This document shows positions 9,143 through 17,791 of a stretch of DNA of 64,000 bases, one piece after another. Origin of the DNA: Chryseolinea sp. H1M3-3 (GTDB lineage Bacteria > Bacteroidota > Bacteroidia > Cytophagales > Cyclobacteriaceae). The stretch covers positions 124,001-188,000 of the forward strand of contig NZ_JARKMY010000002.1 of the NCBI RefSeq assembly GCF_029360725.1. The letters are read 5' to 3'. The notes beneath the pieces are model-generated. The model was not told the origin of the DNA. It worked only from the letters and a program-made list of their open reading frames with translations, and ran no database searches. The position numbers were made by a program, and so were the translations under genes. Positions within the stretch are counted from its first letter, which is position 1. Each line of letters begins with the position of its first letter.

Positions 9143-10108
9143 TCAAGTCCTACTACCGTGATTCATTTTGGTATGTTTCTCGGTCTTCTTATTCACAATG
9201 GCGCCATTGTCAGTTTCGCCTCGTGTTGATACAGCAGCTTCGCTGGGCTGAACCTTTTTGCCGTAACGATTAGCAAACACCTGTGTAAATTCTGCACCAA
9301 AGAGAAGTATGATCCCTGCATAAGAAACCCACAGCATAATAAGGATGATAGAGCCTGCTGCGCCATACGTAGAGCCTGGGTCGCTTTTTCCAAAATATAA
9401 ACCCAGCGCAAACTTCGCGATGACAAAAAGCACAGAAGTCATGAGGGCGCCGATCCAGACATCTCTCCAGCTGATCTTTGCGTCAGGGAGAAATTTGTAG
9501 ATGGAAGCAAATAGCAATGTTACGACTGCTAACGATACCATAAAATCCAACACGCGAAATAATACCTGCAATGAGTCGGGTATGTATCCCGAGGCCCACG
9601 CGCCAAATGCGCTTAAGCCAGCCGATATAACGAGGGAGACCAGTAATAAAAAGCCCACCACCAGTATTAGCCCAAAAGAAAAGACACGATCACGAATCAA
9701 CTTTAGAAATTTCTGTTTTGGTTTAGGTTTAACTTCCCACATCTTGTTGAGTATTTGCTGCAATTGATAAAACACGCCTGTGGCGCCGAATAGCATCGTT
9801 GCAACGCCCAGGATAGAAGCAATCACCGTTCCTTTGTTTTGGCTTGCCTTGTCTACAATAGATTGAACGTCGCTAGCGGTGTCACCACCTACCATAGCTT
9901 CTATTTGTCCCGTTAGCTGGCGAGTCACTTCCTGCTTATCGTAAAAGTATCCCGCTACATTGATGATGATGACCAACAAACCTGGAAGTGAAAAAATGGT
10001 GTAGTAAGCAATGATAATGCTATTGTTAAATGGCTCCCTTTCGTTCCATTGATTGAATGTATCTTTGAGGAGTGACCAAAAGCTTCGTAGGCGTCCTGAA
10101 ATTCTCAT
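9143..10108 (-). CDS. YihY/BrkB-family inner membrane protein
   Basis: Polytopic membrane protein of the YihY (UPF0761) family, whose molecular role is not settled. The N-terminal segment ending in IIAYYTIFSLPG is the family's characteristic first membrane region. Five to six membrane helices follow, with a conserved-looking FLPDAKISWRDVWIGA loop and a GAAGSIILIMLWVSYAGIIL helix. The C-terminal tail is charged. ATG 10108 is chosen because family proteins usually start just before this region; a GTG at 10204 would add 32 residues. Faces the next gene upstream divergently. Confidence 0.85.
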   Translation of the reverse strand: MRISGRLRSFWSLLKDTFNQWNEREPFNNSIIIAYYTIFSLPGLLVIIINVAGYFYDKQEVTRQLTGQIEAMVGGDTASDVQSIVDKASQNKGTVIASILGVATMLFGATGVFYQLQQILNKMWEVKPKPKQKFLKLIRDRVFSFGLILVVGFLLLVSLVISAGLSAFGAWASGYIPDSLQVLFRVLDFMVSLAVVTLLFASIYKFLPDAKISWRDVWIGALMTSVLFVIAKFALGLYFGKSDPGSTYGAAGSIILIMLWVSYAGIILLFGAEFTQVFANRYGKKVQPSEAAVSTRGETDNGAIVNKKTEKHTKMNHGSRT

Positions 10109-10458
10109 GTGGAACTGCGGGAAAAAAATGTGCCAGTCACTGATTAATACTCGCAACCATGAATCAAGCGCACAAACTAGTTTTGCGGGGTAGAATTTCC
10201 TCACAAGCTCGCAATCTTATTCGAATATGCGGTAGTGTTTGCAACCCAATACCTTCCTGCTGCGTTTCATAGCTCGATTAAGCAAGATATCCACGACTGA
10301 ATGCTTGCTGGATTATTTTTTACAACCTTTCTTGGATGAAGGTGTTATGGAAGGAACATACTTGCACTTTTTTATGGATAGGGGAAAAATTTTTTTTAAA
10401 GTAGTGTCGTGAAAAGAAATTTATATCACTTTTGTACCAACTAAATATAAAATAACTC

Positions 10459-11037
10459 ATGAAAAAAATTGTTCTAGTGGTTTTATCTATGGCATTTAGC
10501 TTTGGCATCAGCCAGGCACAAGTAGACAAATCTTTTTATCAAAAGTCCTATGATTCCCGGAATAATGGCACGTTCGACAAATCAACAATGCTGTTAAGTT
10601 TTGGGCTTGGTGCACCGACTTTCCATCCAGGAAGATTTAATGCTTCACCTGCATTCTACGGCAAGTTTGAACACGGATTAATTCGCGATGAAGTTGGTTT
10701 AGGTGGGTATATTTCAACGGGGTGGGGATCATATAAGTATGCTGGCGATCGAGACAAATTTAATGCATTTAGCTTGGGTGTACTTGGCTATTATCACTTT
10801 AATAAACTTATTCCGTTGGAAAAAATGGATGTGTACGCAGGCGCTGGATTAGCATTTAGAAGGTTTGCATACAACTATGATGATAGCAATTTCGGCGCTG
10901 ATTATACTGACTCCGGAGTGATCTTCGTCGTTAAGGTGGGTATCAGGTACTACGTGGTAAACAATTTCGCAGTGTATGCTGAATCCGGTTGGGATGATAT
11001 GAGCAGTGTAAATTTCGGAGGCACTTTCCGCTTCTAA
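10459..11037 (+). CDS. small outer-membrane beta-barrel protein
   Basis: A signal peptide (KKIVLVVLSMAFSFGISQA) is cleaved before Gln. The mature protein of about 170 aa is rich in alternating aromatic and small residues typical of an 8-strand OmpA/OmpX-like barrel and ends in Phe (GGTFRF), the usual barrel C-terminal signal. The sequence CACTTTTG lies 25-32 nt upstream of ATG and is close to the Bacteroidota -7 element. A perfect terminator follows. Function unknown. Confidence 0.82.
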   Translation: MKKIVLVVLSMAFSFGISQAQVDKSFYQKSYDSRNNGTFDKSTMLLSFGLGAPTFHPGRFNASPAFYGKFEHGLIRDEVGLGGYISTGWGSYKYAGDRDKFNAFSLGVLGYYHFNKLIPLEKMDVYAGAGLAFRRFAYNYDDSNFGADYTDSGVIFVVKVGIRYYVVNNFAVYAESGWDDMSSVNFGGTFRF

Positions 11038-11052
11038 TATATTTATTTAATA

Positions 11053-11093
11053 AAAAGGTCACTGGCATCTTCGTCGGTGACCTTTTGTTTTTT
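11053..11093 (+). terminator. rho-independent terminator
   Basis: AAAAGGTCAC (11053-11062) and GTGACCTTTT (11077-11086) form a perfect 10-bp stem with a 14-nt loop and a T-rich tail, 15 bp after the barrel gene. Confidence 0.92.
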
Positions 11094-11229
11094 ATAATGT
11101 CGATGTAAAATAATTGTCGCGGCCGAGACAGGCAGCACAAACTAAAACATATTACATTGCGCTACGCGCTTCTGAAGTTTTCTGATGCTTAAACACGCCA
11201 GCATCTATGCACGTAAACGCTATTTAATT

Positions 11230-11889
11230 ATGTCTATGAATTACCTTATTTCCACCTTGACGCTTATTACTGTGGTGACACTTTGTTTCTCCTGTGAGGC
11301 TCAGAAGAAAAAAAGCGACCCGGTTAGAAAAATTGAATTGAAAGCACCAGAAGGTAAAGCCATTGCTGCATTTGCTGAAGGATGTTTCTGGTGTTCAGAA
11401 CATATTTTTGAAGCGGTCGTGGGTGTAGATTCTGCCGTTTCAGGTTACGCCGGAGGAACTACGGCGAATCCAACCTATGAACTAGTGAACACAGAAACCA
11501 CCGGTCATGCCGAAACTGTTCTGGTATATTATGATCCTAAAATTATTAACTTCCAAGAGCTGACCAAGGTGTTTTTTACCTCTCATGATCCGACAACACC
11601 AGATCAACAGGGTCCGGACAAAGGATCATCATACCGGTCAATTTTATTTTATTTGACGCCGGAGGAAAAAAAGATTGCCAAAACTTCCTTAGATCAATTT
11701 TCAAGTTCAGGTATATTCAAAAACCCTATTGTCACTGAAGTAAAAAAACTAACGGCATTTTATCGGGCCGAACAATATCATCAAGACTATATTGAGCATA
11801 ATCCTGGAAGTCCATATGTTCAAGGGGTTTCGCTGCCCCGTTACGAATTATTTAAGAAGACCTATCAAGGAGCACTTAAACAGAGGTGA
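11230..11889 (+). CDS. msrA: peptide methionine sulfoxide reductase A, lipoprotein form
   Basis: Reduces methionine-S-sulfoxide in oxidised proteins. The catalytic motif is GCFWC at residues 51-55 (Cys52 nucleophile). The fifth position is usually Gly or Ala in MsrA; here a Cys is three residues away and could act in recycling. GYAGG, the substrate-binding HAETV segment and YHQDY are present. The N terminus carries a lipoprotein signal with lipobox FSC at Cys22, so the enzyme is probably in the periplasm or on the outer membrane. ATG 11230 is preferred over the in-frame ATG 11185. No MsrB is seen nearby. Confidence 0.94.
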   Translation: MSMNYLISTLTLITVVTLCFSCEAQKKKSDPVRKIELKAPEGKAIAAFAEGCFWCSEHIFEAVVGVDSAVSGYAGGTTANPTYELVNTETTGHAETVLVYYDPKIINFQELTKVFFTSHDPTTPDQQGPDKGSSYRSILFYLTPEEKKIAKTSLDQFSSSGIFKNPIVTEVKKLTAFYRAEQYHQDYIEHNPGSPYVQGVSLPRYELFKKTYQGALKQR

Positions 11890-12074
11890 TCTCCTATCGA
11901 TCTGGCCGTATTCGTCAGGGCAGAACGCGAACAAGATGACGGCCTTACTTCATAAAAACGGAATGGCCGTCCCAAATTGAAATTGTTCTCCCTCTTGTTA
12001 TGCCTTAATTCACCTAAAATCGCGGTTAAATCCTATGGCACGTTTATTCATTGCTCTCTGGCAAATGGAAAAGT

Positions 12075-12437
12075 ATGAAAGCAATAACTTTACTTACATG
12101 CATGCTTTGGGTAGGATTTACCGCGTCAGCTCATGAAACAAAATTAAAAGACCCCGTACGTGTTGTCTCATCCAGAATGGATGTCTTCTATTTCAAATTA
12201 GACAAAAAATTTGTCGGCGCCGATCTCGAAATATATTCGCAAGATGGTGTCAAAATTCTGTCTCAAAAAATTGTTCGTCGCAAAGTTCTGGTTGACTTCT
12301 ATTATGAAAATAAAGGGAGATATGTCATCCATTTACAAAAGGGAGAAGTTGTAAAGGAGTTCGATTTTATTAAAGCCGAGGCTTGTCCAGAGGTTGAAAA
12401 GCCAGCACAATTAATTACCATAAAGCAAGGAATATAA
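12075..12437 (+). CDS. small secreted protein of unknown function
   Basis: A signal peptide ending TASA precedes about 100 residues of beta-rich sequence (VFYFKLDKKFVGADLEIYSQDG, shortened here as strand-turn-strand) that resembles a small Ig-like or cell-surface fold. ATG 12075 places the signal at the N terminus; an upstream in-frame ATG at 12051 is less likely. It is 10 bp upstream of the ParB/Srx-like gene and may be co-transcribed. Not recognised. Confidence 0.72.
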   Translation: MKAITLLTCMLWVGFTASAHETKLKDPVRVVSSRMDVFYFKLDKKFVGADLEIYSQDGVKILSQKIVRRKVLVDFYYENKGRYVIHLQKGEVVKEFDFIKAEACPEVEKPAQLITIKQGI

Positions 12438-12447
12438 TAAGCGCTGA

Positions 12448-12906
12448 ATGATGAAGAAAACAATACTAGTACATTTGCCAACGGCTGTGCTATGGCAATT
12501 CCGGGAATTTAAGAGAGACGAAGTTCCTGCTCCAAAAAATTCGTTTGTGCCTACCTACTCCGTTGACGAGGTAACGCATTATGTCAAAAATAAAAAAGGT
12601 ACTATAGAACCTGTTGAGTTATCAATCATCGGAAATCGTGCACTTTTAACAGATGGTAATCACAGAATTGTTGCAGCACAAAGACTTGGTTTTAAGATGA
12701 TACCGGTAAATTTGGTTGTGTTTTTTGGCGAGGATTCCCATCCTTTCTATGATCATACTATCCAAAGATTTAAGCCGCTTTCCAGGCATCTTGAGCTGTG
12801 GCTGAAAAGAGCATTCATGGTCATTGATTTCAAGCGGTTTAAAGTAATTAAGTCCCAGGAACTCTTATGCGTTTTAAATTTTAAACAGCACCATAATTTG
12901 AATTGA
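12448..12906 (+). CDS. ParB/sulfiredoxin-fold domain protein
   Basis: A single-domain protein of 152 aa. Residues 55-90 (PVELSIIGN, LLTDGNHRIVAAQRLG, IPVNLV) match the ParB/Srx nuclease-like core, in which a DGNHR or DGHHR motif sits at the nucleotide-binding loop. There is no helix-turn-helix or ParA partner, so chromosome partitioning is unlikely. ATG 12448 or 12451 may be the start. The next gene is a Crp/Fnr regulator 35 bp downstream. Function could be enzymatic (CTPase or nuclease-like), but this is inference. Confidence 0.72.
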   Translation: MMKKTILVHLPTAVLWQFREFKRDEVPAPKNSFVPTYSVDEVTHYVKNKKGTIEPVELSIIGNRALLTDGNHRIVAAQRLGFKMIPVNLVVFFGEDSHPFYDHTIQRFKPLSRHLELWLKRAFMVIDFKRFKVIKSQELLCVLNFKQHHNLN

Positions 12907-12941
12907 GCTGCCTTTCTTACCTTTATCCATGCATACGCTGC

Positions 12942-13532
12942 ATGGATAAGTTCGAACATTTGTATCATACTTTGTCGGGGTTCATGAACCTAACCTCCGC
13001 GGACAAGAAGCTCATTCGTATTCTTTTTAAGGAAGTAACTTTTAAGAAGGGTACACTCTTTTTAAAGCAAGGAAAGATATGTGATCACCTGGGTTTTATC
13101 TGCAAAGGAATTTTTCGTTATTACATCGACCGAGATGGTGAAGATAAGACGTATAACTTCGCGACAGAAGGTGATTTCCTTTGTAATTATGAAAGCTTGA
13201 TTCAATGTGCTCCCTCAGCAAAACATATTGAGGCTATTGAACTTAGTGAAGTGTTGGTCATTTCGAAAAAAGACCTGCAACGCTTTTATAGTGAAGTACG
13301 GGATGGAAATCTCTTCGGTCGACTTCATATGGAAAATGTATATGCAGTAACGATCAGACAGTTGATATCCCAATATACTGAATCTGCAGAGGAACGATAT
13401 CTAAAATTTCTGCGCATGCATCCCACGCTTAACCAACGCATTCCTCAGTATTATATCGCTTCATTCATTGGTGTGAAACCACAATCATTAAGTCGTATAC
13501 GAAAAAGATTAGCGAGACGACTCATTTCTTAA
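12942..13532 (+). CDS. Crp/Fnr-family transcriptional regulator
   Basis: An N-terminal cyclic-nucleotide-binding-like beta roll (about 30-120; KGTLFLKQGKICDHLGFI) is followed by a C-terminal winged helix (QYYIASFIGVKPQSLSRIRKRL). No Cys cluster of classical FNR is evident. It is a paralogue of the regulator at 37324-37905: both share the EERYLKFL / EERYLQFL hinge and a near-identical recognition helix region. ATG 12942 is preferred because the preceding residues look non-coding. The SnoaL-like gene downstream may be a target. Confidence 0.9.
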   Translation: MDKFEHLYHTLSGFMNLTSADKKLIRILFKEVTFKKGTLFLKQGKICDHLGFICKGIFRYYIDRDGEDKTYNFATEGDFLCNYESLIQCAPSAKHIEAIELSEVLVISKKDLQRFYSEVRDGNLFGRLHMENVYAVTIRQLISQYTESAEERYLKFLRMHPTLNQRIPQYYIASFIGVKPQSLSRIRKRLARRLIS

Positions 13533-13648
13533 CCCAGGTGCATCATTGGTTCCCAAAGGCAACGTGATATTTGCTCATCTTAAAAGGTGGCGGCTGTTTT
13601 ATTGCTGCTTTTCCTCTATAAGAATTCGGTATCTTAACAATTCACAAA

Positions 13649-14071
13649 ATGAAAAGTATTATTGAAGCCAACCAGGCGTTGATTGAAGCTTATTTTTATG
13701 AGCTATGGAACAAAGGGGATTATGATAAACTTGATTCCCTCATTGATCCCGATTACATCAATCACAATCCAAGCACCGCCGACCCATTGCCTGGTCCAAA
13801 GGGGTTGAAGCCTATAATAATGGAGATGCGAAATGGTATTCCAGATCTTAAGTACACCATCCAGGAAAGTATTGTTACACCAGACCGGGTGGTTGCCCGG
13901 GTTTTGGTTACCGGCACCCATCTAAATACCTTATTCGGAATTTTGCCTACCGGCAAGCGCATTGAAGTTCAGCAAATCAATATAGAACACATTAAAAACG
14001 GAAAAATCATAGCCCATTGGCGTGTAACGGATGAGCTTAAAATGATGCAGCAATTGGGGTTGGTGCCTTGA
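13649..14071 (+). CDS. SnoaL-like ester cyclase / NTF2-fold protein
   Basis: A 140-aa alpha+beta barrel protein of the SnoaL-like polyketide cyclase group. Features include NHNP near residue 38, PGPKGL, a MRNGIPDLKYTIQE segment and a late GKIIAHWRVTDEL segment, all typical of this family in Bacteroidota. Such proteins often have no known substrate. It follows a Crp/Fnr gene by 116 bp. Confidence 0.86.
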   Translation: MKSIIEANQALIEAYFYELWNKGDYDKLDSLIDPDYINHNPSTADPLPGPKGLKPIIMEMRNGIPDLKYTIQESIVTPDRVVARVLVTGTHLNTLFGILPTGKRIEVQQINIEHIKNGKIIAHWRVTDELKMMQQLGLVP

Positions 14072-14148
14072 ACCGGCCGAATTTCAAAGATTTCATTGAC
14101 TATGCGTACAAAATATTTTAAATTGTTCGTTAGCATAAGAAAAATTTT

Positions 14149-14568
14149 ATGGTTTTCAGGGTAGTGGGGTTAATATTATTCATAGCATGTTCAGCTTGTC
14201 AATCAGGCAAAATTCCCTGTCCGGAAATAAAATTCGCAAAAGTAAAAGAATCAAAATTGAAGAAGGGGACCCGTTACGCTGCGGCGCCTTCGCGGATGAT
14301 CGCAAGTACAAAGCCATTACCAAGTCAGCAGCATTATAAGGAACAGGTAGATCTTGAGCGTCTAAAATCTTCCAGGACGACTGGAAAACAAATGCTGGAA
14401 CAATATGGCACCGTAGAAGAATGGGATTGTCCGAGCCCTTCGGGAAAAAAGAAATATTCGAAGGTGACTAAAGAGAATATAAAGAAGAATGAGAAGAAAA
14501 TGCGCGAACATCTAAAGCATCGCAATTCTGCTGATTCTGTTTCTGCCGCGCCGGCAAATGCTTACTGA
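14149..14568 (+). CDS. small basic lipoprotein of unknown function
   Basis: The signal sequence ends with tandem candidate lipoboxes (FIAC and CSAC, residues 14 and 17). The mature part is Lys-rich and contains a segment (GTVEEWDCPSPSGKKKY) and a Lys/Glu-rich helix, but no recognised domain. It converges on the PhnD-like gene with a 5-bp gap. Confidence 0.62.
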   Translation: MVFRVVGLILFIACSACQSGKIPCPEIKFAKVKESKLKKGTRYAAAPSRMIASTKPLPSQQHYKEQVDLERLKSSRTTGKQMLEQYGTVEEWDCPSPSGKKKYSKVTKENIKKNEKKMREHLKHRNSADSVSAAPANAY

Positions 14569-14573
14569 GATTT

Positions 14574-15437
14574 TCATTTTCCTGATCCCATAACACTCCT
14601 CAACGAGTTATAATCCGCATCCGAAGCTTTAACAAAGCCTTCCGTTCCATACAGGTCCAGAAGTGTTTGCTTGCCTTTGGCATCCGTTGCAAGTTTGACT
14701 AGCCCTGTGTATAACTTTCTTGCTACATCGGGATTAAAATTCTTAGAAAACACGATAGGATCATTCGGTATAGGATCTGTCTTTGCGATAATAACCACTT
14801 TGTTTTCTATGTCCGGGAATTTTTCTTTGAGTCTCGCACGTGCATCCCGCATAACGCCATCGCTGGACGGCGGGGAATAGAACGCTGCACCACCTTCCAC
14901 CTTTCCCTCATATACCAACCTGACTACCTCATCGTGCTTCTTTACAAAAGTTTGCTTGCCGAGTTGTATTTTATTTTTTTCAAACATTTTCCGGGGATAC
15001 AGATAACCGGAAGTCGAGAGTTCATCGGTGTAAGCAAAAGTTTTTCCATTAAGGTCTTTAATACTTTTAATCCCTGACGCAGCCCGTGTGATAATCATTC
15101 CGTAATAAACTGAATGGCCAAACCGCACCGTTCTTAACTTGACCATAGCTCCATATTTCTGATTCGCTAGGATATAACTCTGGCTGCTCATCATGGCGAA
15201 GCACGGCGTTGCTGAATTAAAATTATCGACCAATTCATCATAGGTATCTGGTATTATCATTTTTATAGTAAGACCAGTTTCTTTTTCGAGAAAATTCTTT
15301 ATGAATAAGCCATGCTTGTCTAACAAGTCAGCCGACAGGGAGGGCGTAAGATAAAAATTAATAACGTCGGTCTTCTGGGCTGCCAATTGAAATACCGTGA
15401 ACGATAAACACAAAAAAATGAGGCTAATCTTTTTCAT
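14574..15437 (-). CDS. PhnD-family phosphate/phosphonate-type ABC substrate-binding protein
   Basis: Periplasmic binding protein of the PhnD/PtxB family. A signal peptide ends at Ala 20 (FQLAA). The ELSTSGYLYPRKMF segment corresponds to the ligand-binding Ser/Ser-Gly motif of the family and the SPPSSDGVM segment to the second lobe. No ATPase or permease gene is adjacent, so either the transporter is elsewhere or the protein is a sensor or scavenger. Length (287 aa) fits. The ligand cannot be assigned. Confidence 0.85.
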   Translation of the reverse strand: MKKISLIFLCLSFTVFQLAAQKTDVINFYLTPSLSADLLDKHGLFIKNFLEKETGLTIKMIIPDTYDELVDNFNSATPCFAMMSSQSYILANQKYGAMVKLRTVRFGHSVYYGMIITRAASGIKSIKDLNGKTFAYTDELSTSGYLYPRKMFEKNKIQLGKQTFVKKHDEVVRLVYEGKVEGGAAFYSPPSSDGVMRDARARLKEKFPDIENKVVIIAKTDPIPNDPIVFSKNFNPDVARKLYTGLVKLATDAKGKQTLLDLYGTEGFVKASDADYNSLRSVMGSGK

Positions 15438-15650
15438 ACATTCAAACTTATGCTTGCTTAAAAGCTAATGAATTCACTTTGTATTACGAAATAGAAAGTG
15501 GCTTTGCTCGAAATCTGCACGGTTTTTTGGGTTTAATGTAAACATAGTTATCTTGAGTAAGTTAATAGGTAAGGAAGTTTGCCCACTGAATCATAAAAAT
15601 ATCTGGAGGATAGCATAAGCTCCCATCCGTTGATCGAACACGGAAAACAC

Positions 15651-16085
15651 ATGGAAAAAAAATTGTTTATATCGGATCCTATTGTAATTGTTGAAGACGA
15701 CGCTGATGATCAATATTTTATTCGCATGCTGTGTGAAAAATTGGGTGTTACTTCCGAGCTTCTTTTTTTTGACGATGGCGTAAAAGCCCTTCACTACCTT
15801 CAGACGACACAAAAGAAAATATTTCTCATTCTCAGCGATATCAACATGCCGATGATGAACGGGTTGGAGCTTAGAAGACGAATACAGGCTGATGAAACAT
15901 TAAGAAAAAAAAGTATCCCATTTATATTTCTTTCGACCGCTGCTAGACAGAAAGACGTGGATGAAGCATATGATCTGACGGTTCAGGGTTTTTTCGTAAA
16001 AGCTTCTCAATTAAGTGAGATGGAGGCAACATTGGAACTGATATTACGATACTGGGCCAAGTGTAAACATCCCAATTCCTTTTAA
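15651..16085 (+). CDS. single-domain response regulator (Rcp1-like receiver)
   Basis: A stand-alone CheY-like receiver of about 144 aa. Features are the acidic pocket (VEDDADD), the phospho-acceptor Asp in LSDINMP, Thr/Ser in FLSTA and Lys in FVKAS. The DDADDQYF start is typical of Rcp1-type receivers that partner PAS/phytochrome-type kinases. ATG 15651 is preferred over an alternative start at 15630. No cognate kinase is adjacent; the PAS kinase at 1-1680 is one candidate by type only. Confidence 0.9.
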   Translation: MEKKLFISDPIVIVEDDADDQYFIRMLCEKLGVTSELLFFDDGVKALHYLQTTQKKIFLILSDINMPMMNGLELRRRIQADETLRKKSIPFIFLSTAARQKDVDEAYDLTVQGFFVKASQLSEMEATLELILRYWAKCKHPNSF

Positions 16086-16140
16086 AGTGGATGCTTCTGC
16101 GGCAGTGCATGACTGGCATAATATTGGGGCGACGGTTTGA

Positions 16141-16878
16141 ATGAAAAAATGGTGGATAGGATGCTCAGGTTTTCACTATAATGGTTGGCGGGAGGTTTTT
16201 TATCCGAAGGGCCTTTCTCAGCGCAAATGGTTTGAATTTTATTGCGAATCGTTTAACACCGTAGAGCTCAACGTTACCTTTTATCGTTTTCCAAGGGTGA
16301 AGGATCTTCAAAACTGGTATGACAGAAGTCCTGAAGATTTTGCTTTTACTGTAAAGGCTCCCCGGTTAATAACCCATTATAAACGCTTCAACAATGCATC
16401 GCGAGAGCTGCACGATTTTTATGATACGGTAGCCAAAGGGTTAAGGGATAAGTTAGGTGCCATTTTATTTCAATTACATCCTCAAACTGAATACAGCGAG
16501 GAAAAACTCGAACAGATCTTAAAAAGTTTGGATCCTGCATTTACGAACGTTATAGAGTTCAGACATATCAGTTGGTGGCAACCAAAGGTGGTTAAGGCGC
16601 TGCAAAGCCACCAGGTTACTTTTTGTAGCATTAGCTATCCAGGACTACCCGATGATATTTATAAGACAGCTCCTGCTATGTATTACCGCTTTCACGGCGT
16701 CCCAAAACTTTACCTGTCTTCGTATAGCAAGGTGAAATTACAGCAGGTCGTCAAAGAAATAATACAAAAGCGCAATGTTGATGATGTATACGTTTATTTT
16801 AACAACGACATTGAAGTTGCGGCGGTGAGCAATGCGCGAACAGTGCAAGGGCTAGTTAGCAAAAAAAAATCGTTGTAG
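16141..16878 (+). CDS. DUF72 (YecE-like) family protein
   Basis: A TIM-barrel-like protein of the DUF72 family. The WWIGCSGFHYNGWREVFYP start, the FNTVELNVTFYRFP segment and the FTVKAPRLITHYKR segment are diagnostic. Length 245 aa is normal. The biochemical function of the family is unknown. Start ATG 16141 begins exactly at the conserved N terminus. Single gene. Confidence 0.92.
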   Translation: MKKWWIGCSGFHYNGWREVFYPKGLSQRKWFEFYCESFNTVELNVTFYRFPRVKDLQNWYDRSPEDFAFTVKAPRLITHYKRFNNASRELHDFYDTVAKGLRDKLGAILFQLHPQTEYSEEKLEQILKSLDPAFTNVIEFRHISWWQPKVVKALQSHQVTFCSISYPGLPDDIYKTAPAMYYRFHGVPKLYLSSYSKVKLQQVVKEIIQKRNVDDVYVYFNNDIEVAAVSNARTVQGLVSKKKSL

Positions 16879-17022
16879 GAGGTAACGTTTGTGTAAAATG
16901 ATCTACACTACGTTGTGTAACCACTACGCACTTTTCGTGCAAATGTTGTAATAACAGCCCCTCTTATAGATTTTTCTGGTGGCATTATTTTTTATGTAGT
17001 GCCTGTCAAAAACATTTTAACT

Positions 17023-17598
17023 ATGAAAAAGATAAAAATATTAACCCTGTTATTTGCGGCCAGTTTCTTTGCACTTGTATCGTGCGAAACGAAAAGTAAC
17101 CAGCAGGATAGTACAGAGGTCGCAGAAGAACAAAATGAACAAAAATTGGAAGACACGGATTTGGAAGATGACGCCGAGTTTGCTGTATCAGCAGCCGAGG
17201 GTGGAATGCTTGAAGTCCAGCTTGCACAACTTGCGTTGACCAAAGCGACTTCTCCAAAAGTAAAAGAGTTTGCACAATCAATGGTTGATGATCACAGCAA
17301 GGCCAATGAAGAATTGAAGAGTCTGGCTCAGTCGAAGAATATTACTTTACCTACCACTTTAAGCGAGGAAAAACAAAAAGACTACAATGATCTTGCTGAA
17401 AAATCAGGCGCTGACTTTGATAAGGCTTACAGTGAATTCATGGTTAAGGACCACAAAGATGATGTGAGTAAATTCAAAAAAGCAGCTGATAATGCTGAAG
17501 ACGGTGATATTAAATCATGGGCAGCTGCAAAGGTGCCGGTATTGGAACATCATTTAAGCATGGCTGAATCTTTGGAAGATGCTGTTGAAAATAATTAG
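17023..17598 (+). CDS. DUF4142-family lipoprotein
   Basis: Lipoprotein signal with lipobox LVSC (Cys 22), then an acidic Glu/Gln-rich linker and a DUF4142 domain of about 140 aa (ferritin-like helical bundle: FAVSAAEGGMLEVQLAQLAL, KVKEFAQSMVDDHSKANEELK). Such proteins are common periplasmic stress-associated proteins of unknown biochemical role. ATG 17023 is preferred over a GTG at 16999. A two-tier terminator follows. Confidence 0.9.
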   Translation: MKKIKILTLLFAASFFALVSCETKSNQQDSTEVAEEQNEQKLEDTDLEDDAEFAVSAAEGGMLEVQLAQLALTKATSPKVKEFAQSMVDDHSKANEELKSLAQSKNITLPTTLSEEKQKDYNDLAEKSGADFDKAYSEFMVKDHKDDVSKFKKAADNAEDGDIKSWAAAKVPVLEHHLSMAESLEDAVENN

Positions 17599-17634
17599 TA
17601 TGCATTAGTACGGTCATAGATCACCCTTTTATTT

Positions 17635-17691
17635 TTGTGCCTTTGAATCCGATGGGAGATACCATTGCGAGTCAAAGGCACAATTGTTTTT
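17635..17691 (+). terminator. rho-independent terminator with nested hairpin
   Basis: TTGTGCCTTTGA (17635-17646) and TCAAAGGCACAA (17672-17683) form a perfect 12-bp stem. The 25-nt loop contains a small ATGG/CCAT hairpin, and TTGTTTTT follows. It ends the DUF4142 gene. Confidence 0.9.
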
Positions 17692-17791
17692 GTGACCTAG
17701 CCGCAAGCTCATCGGGAAGTCAGCATTTTTTTGCAACAGATTATGGGGCGTTGATCGGATATTAGTTGTGTTGTAATCAACGCAGGTAAAC

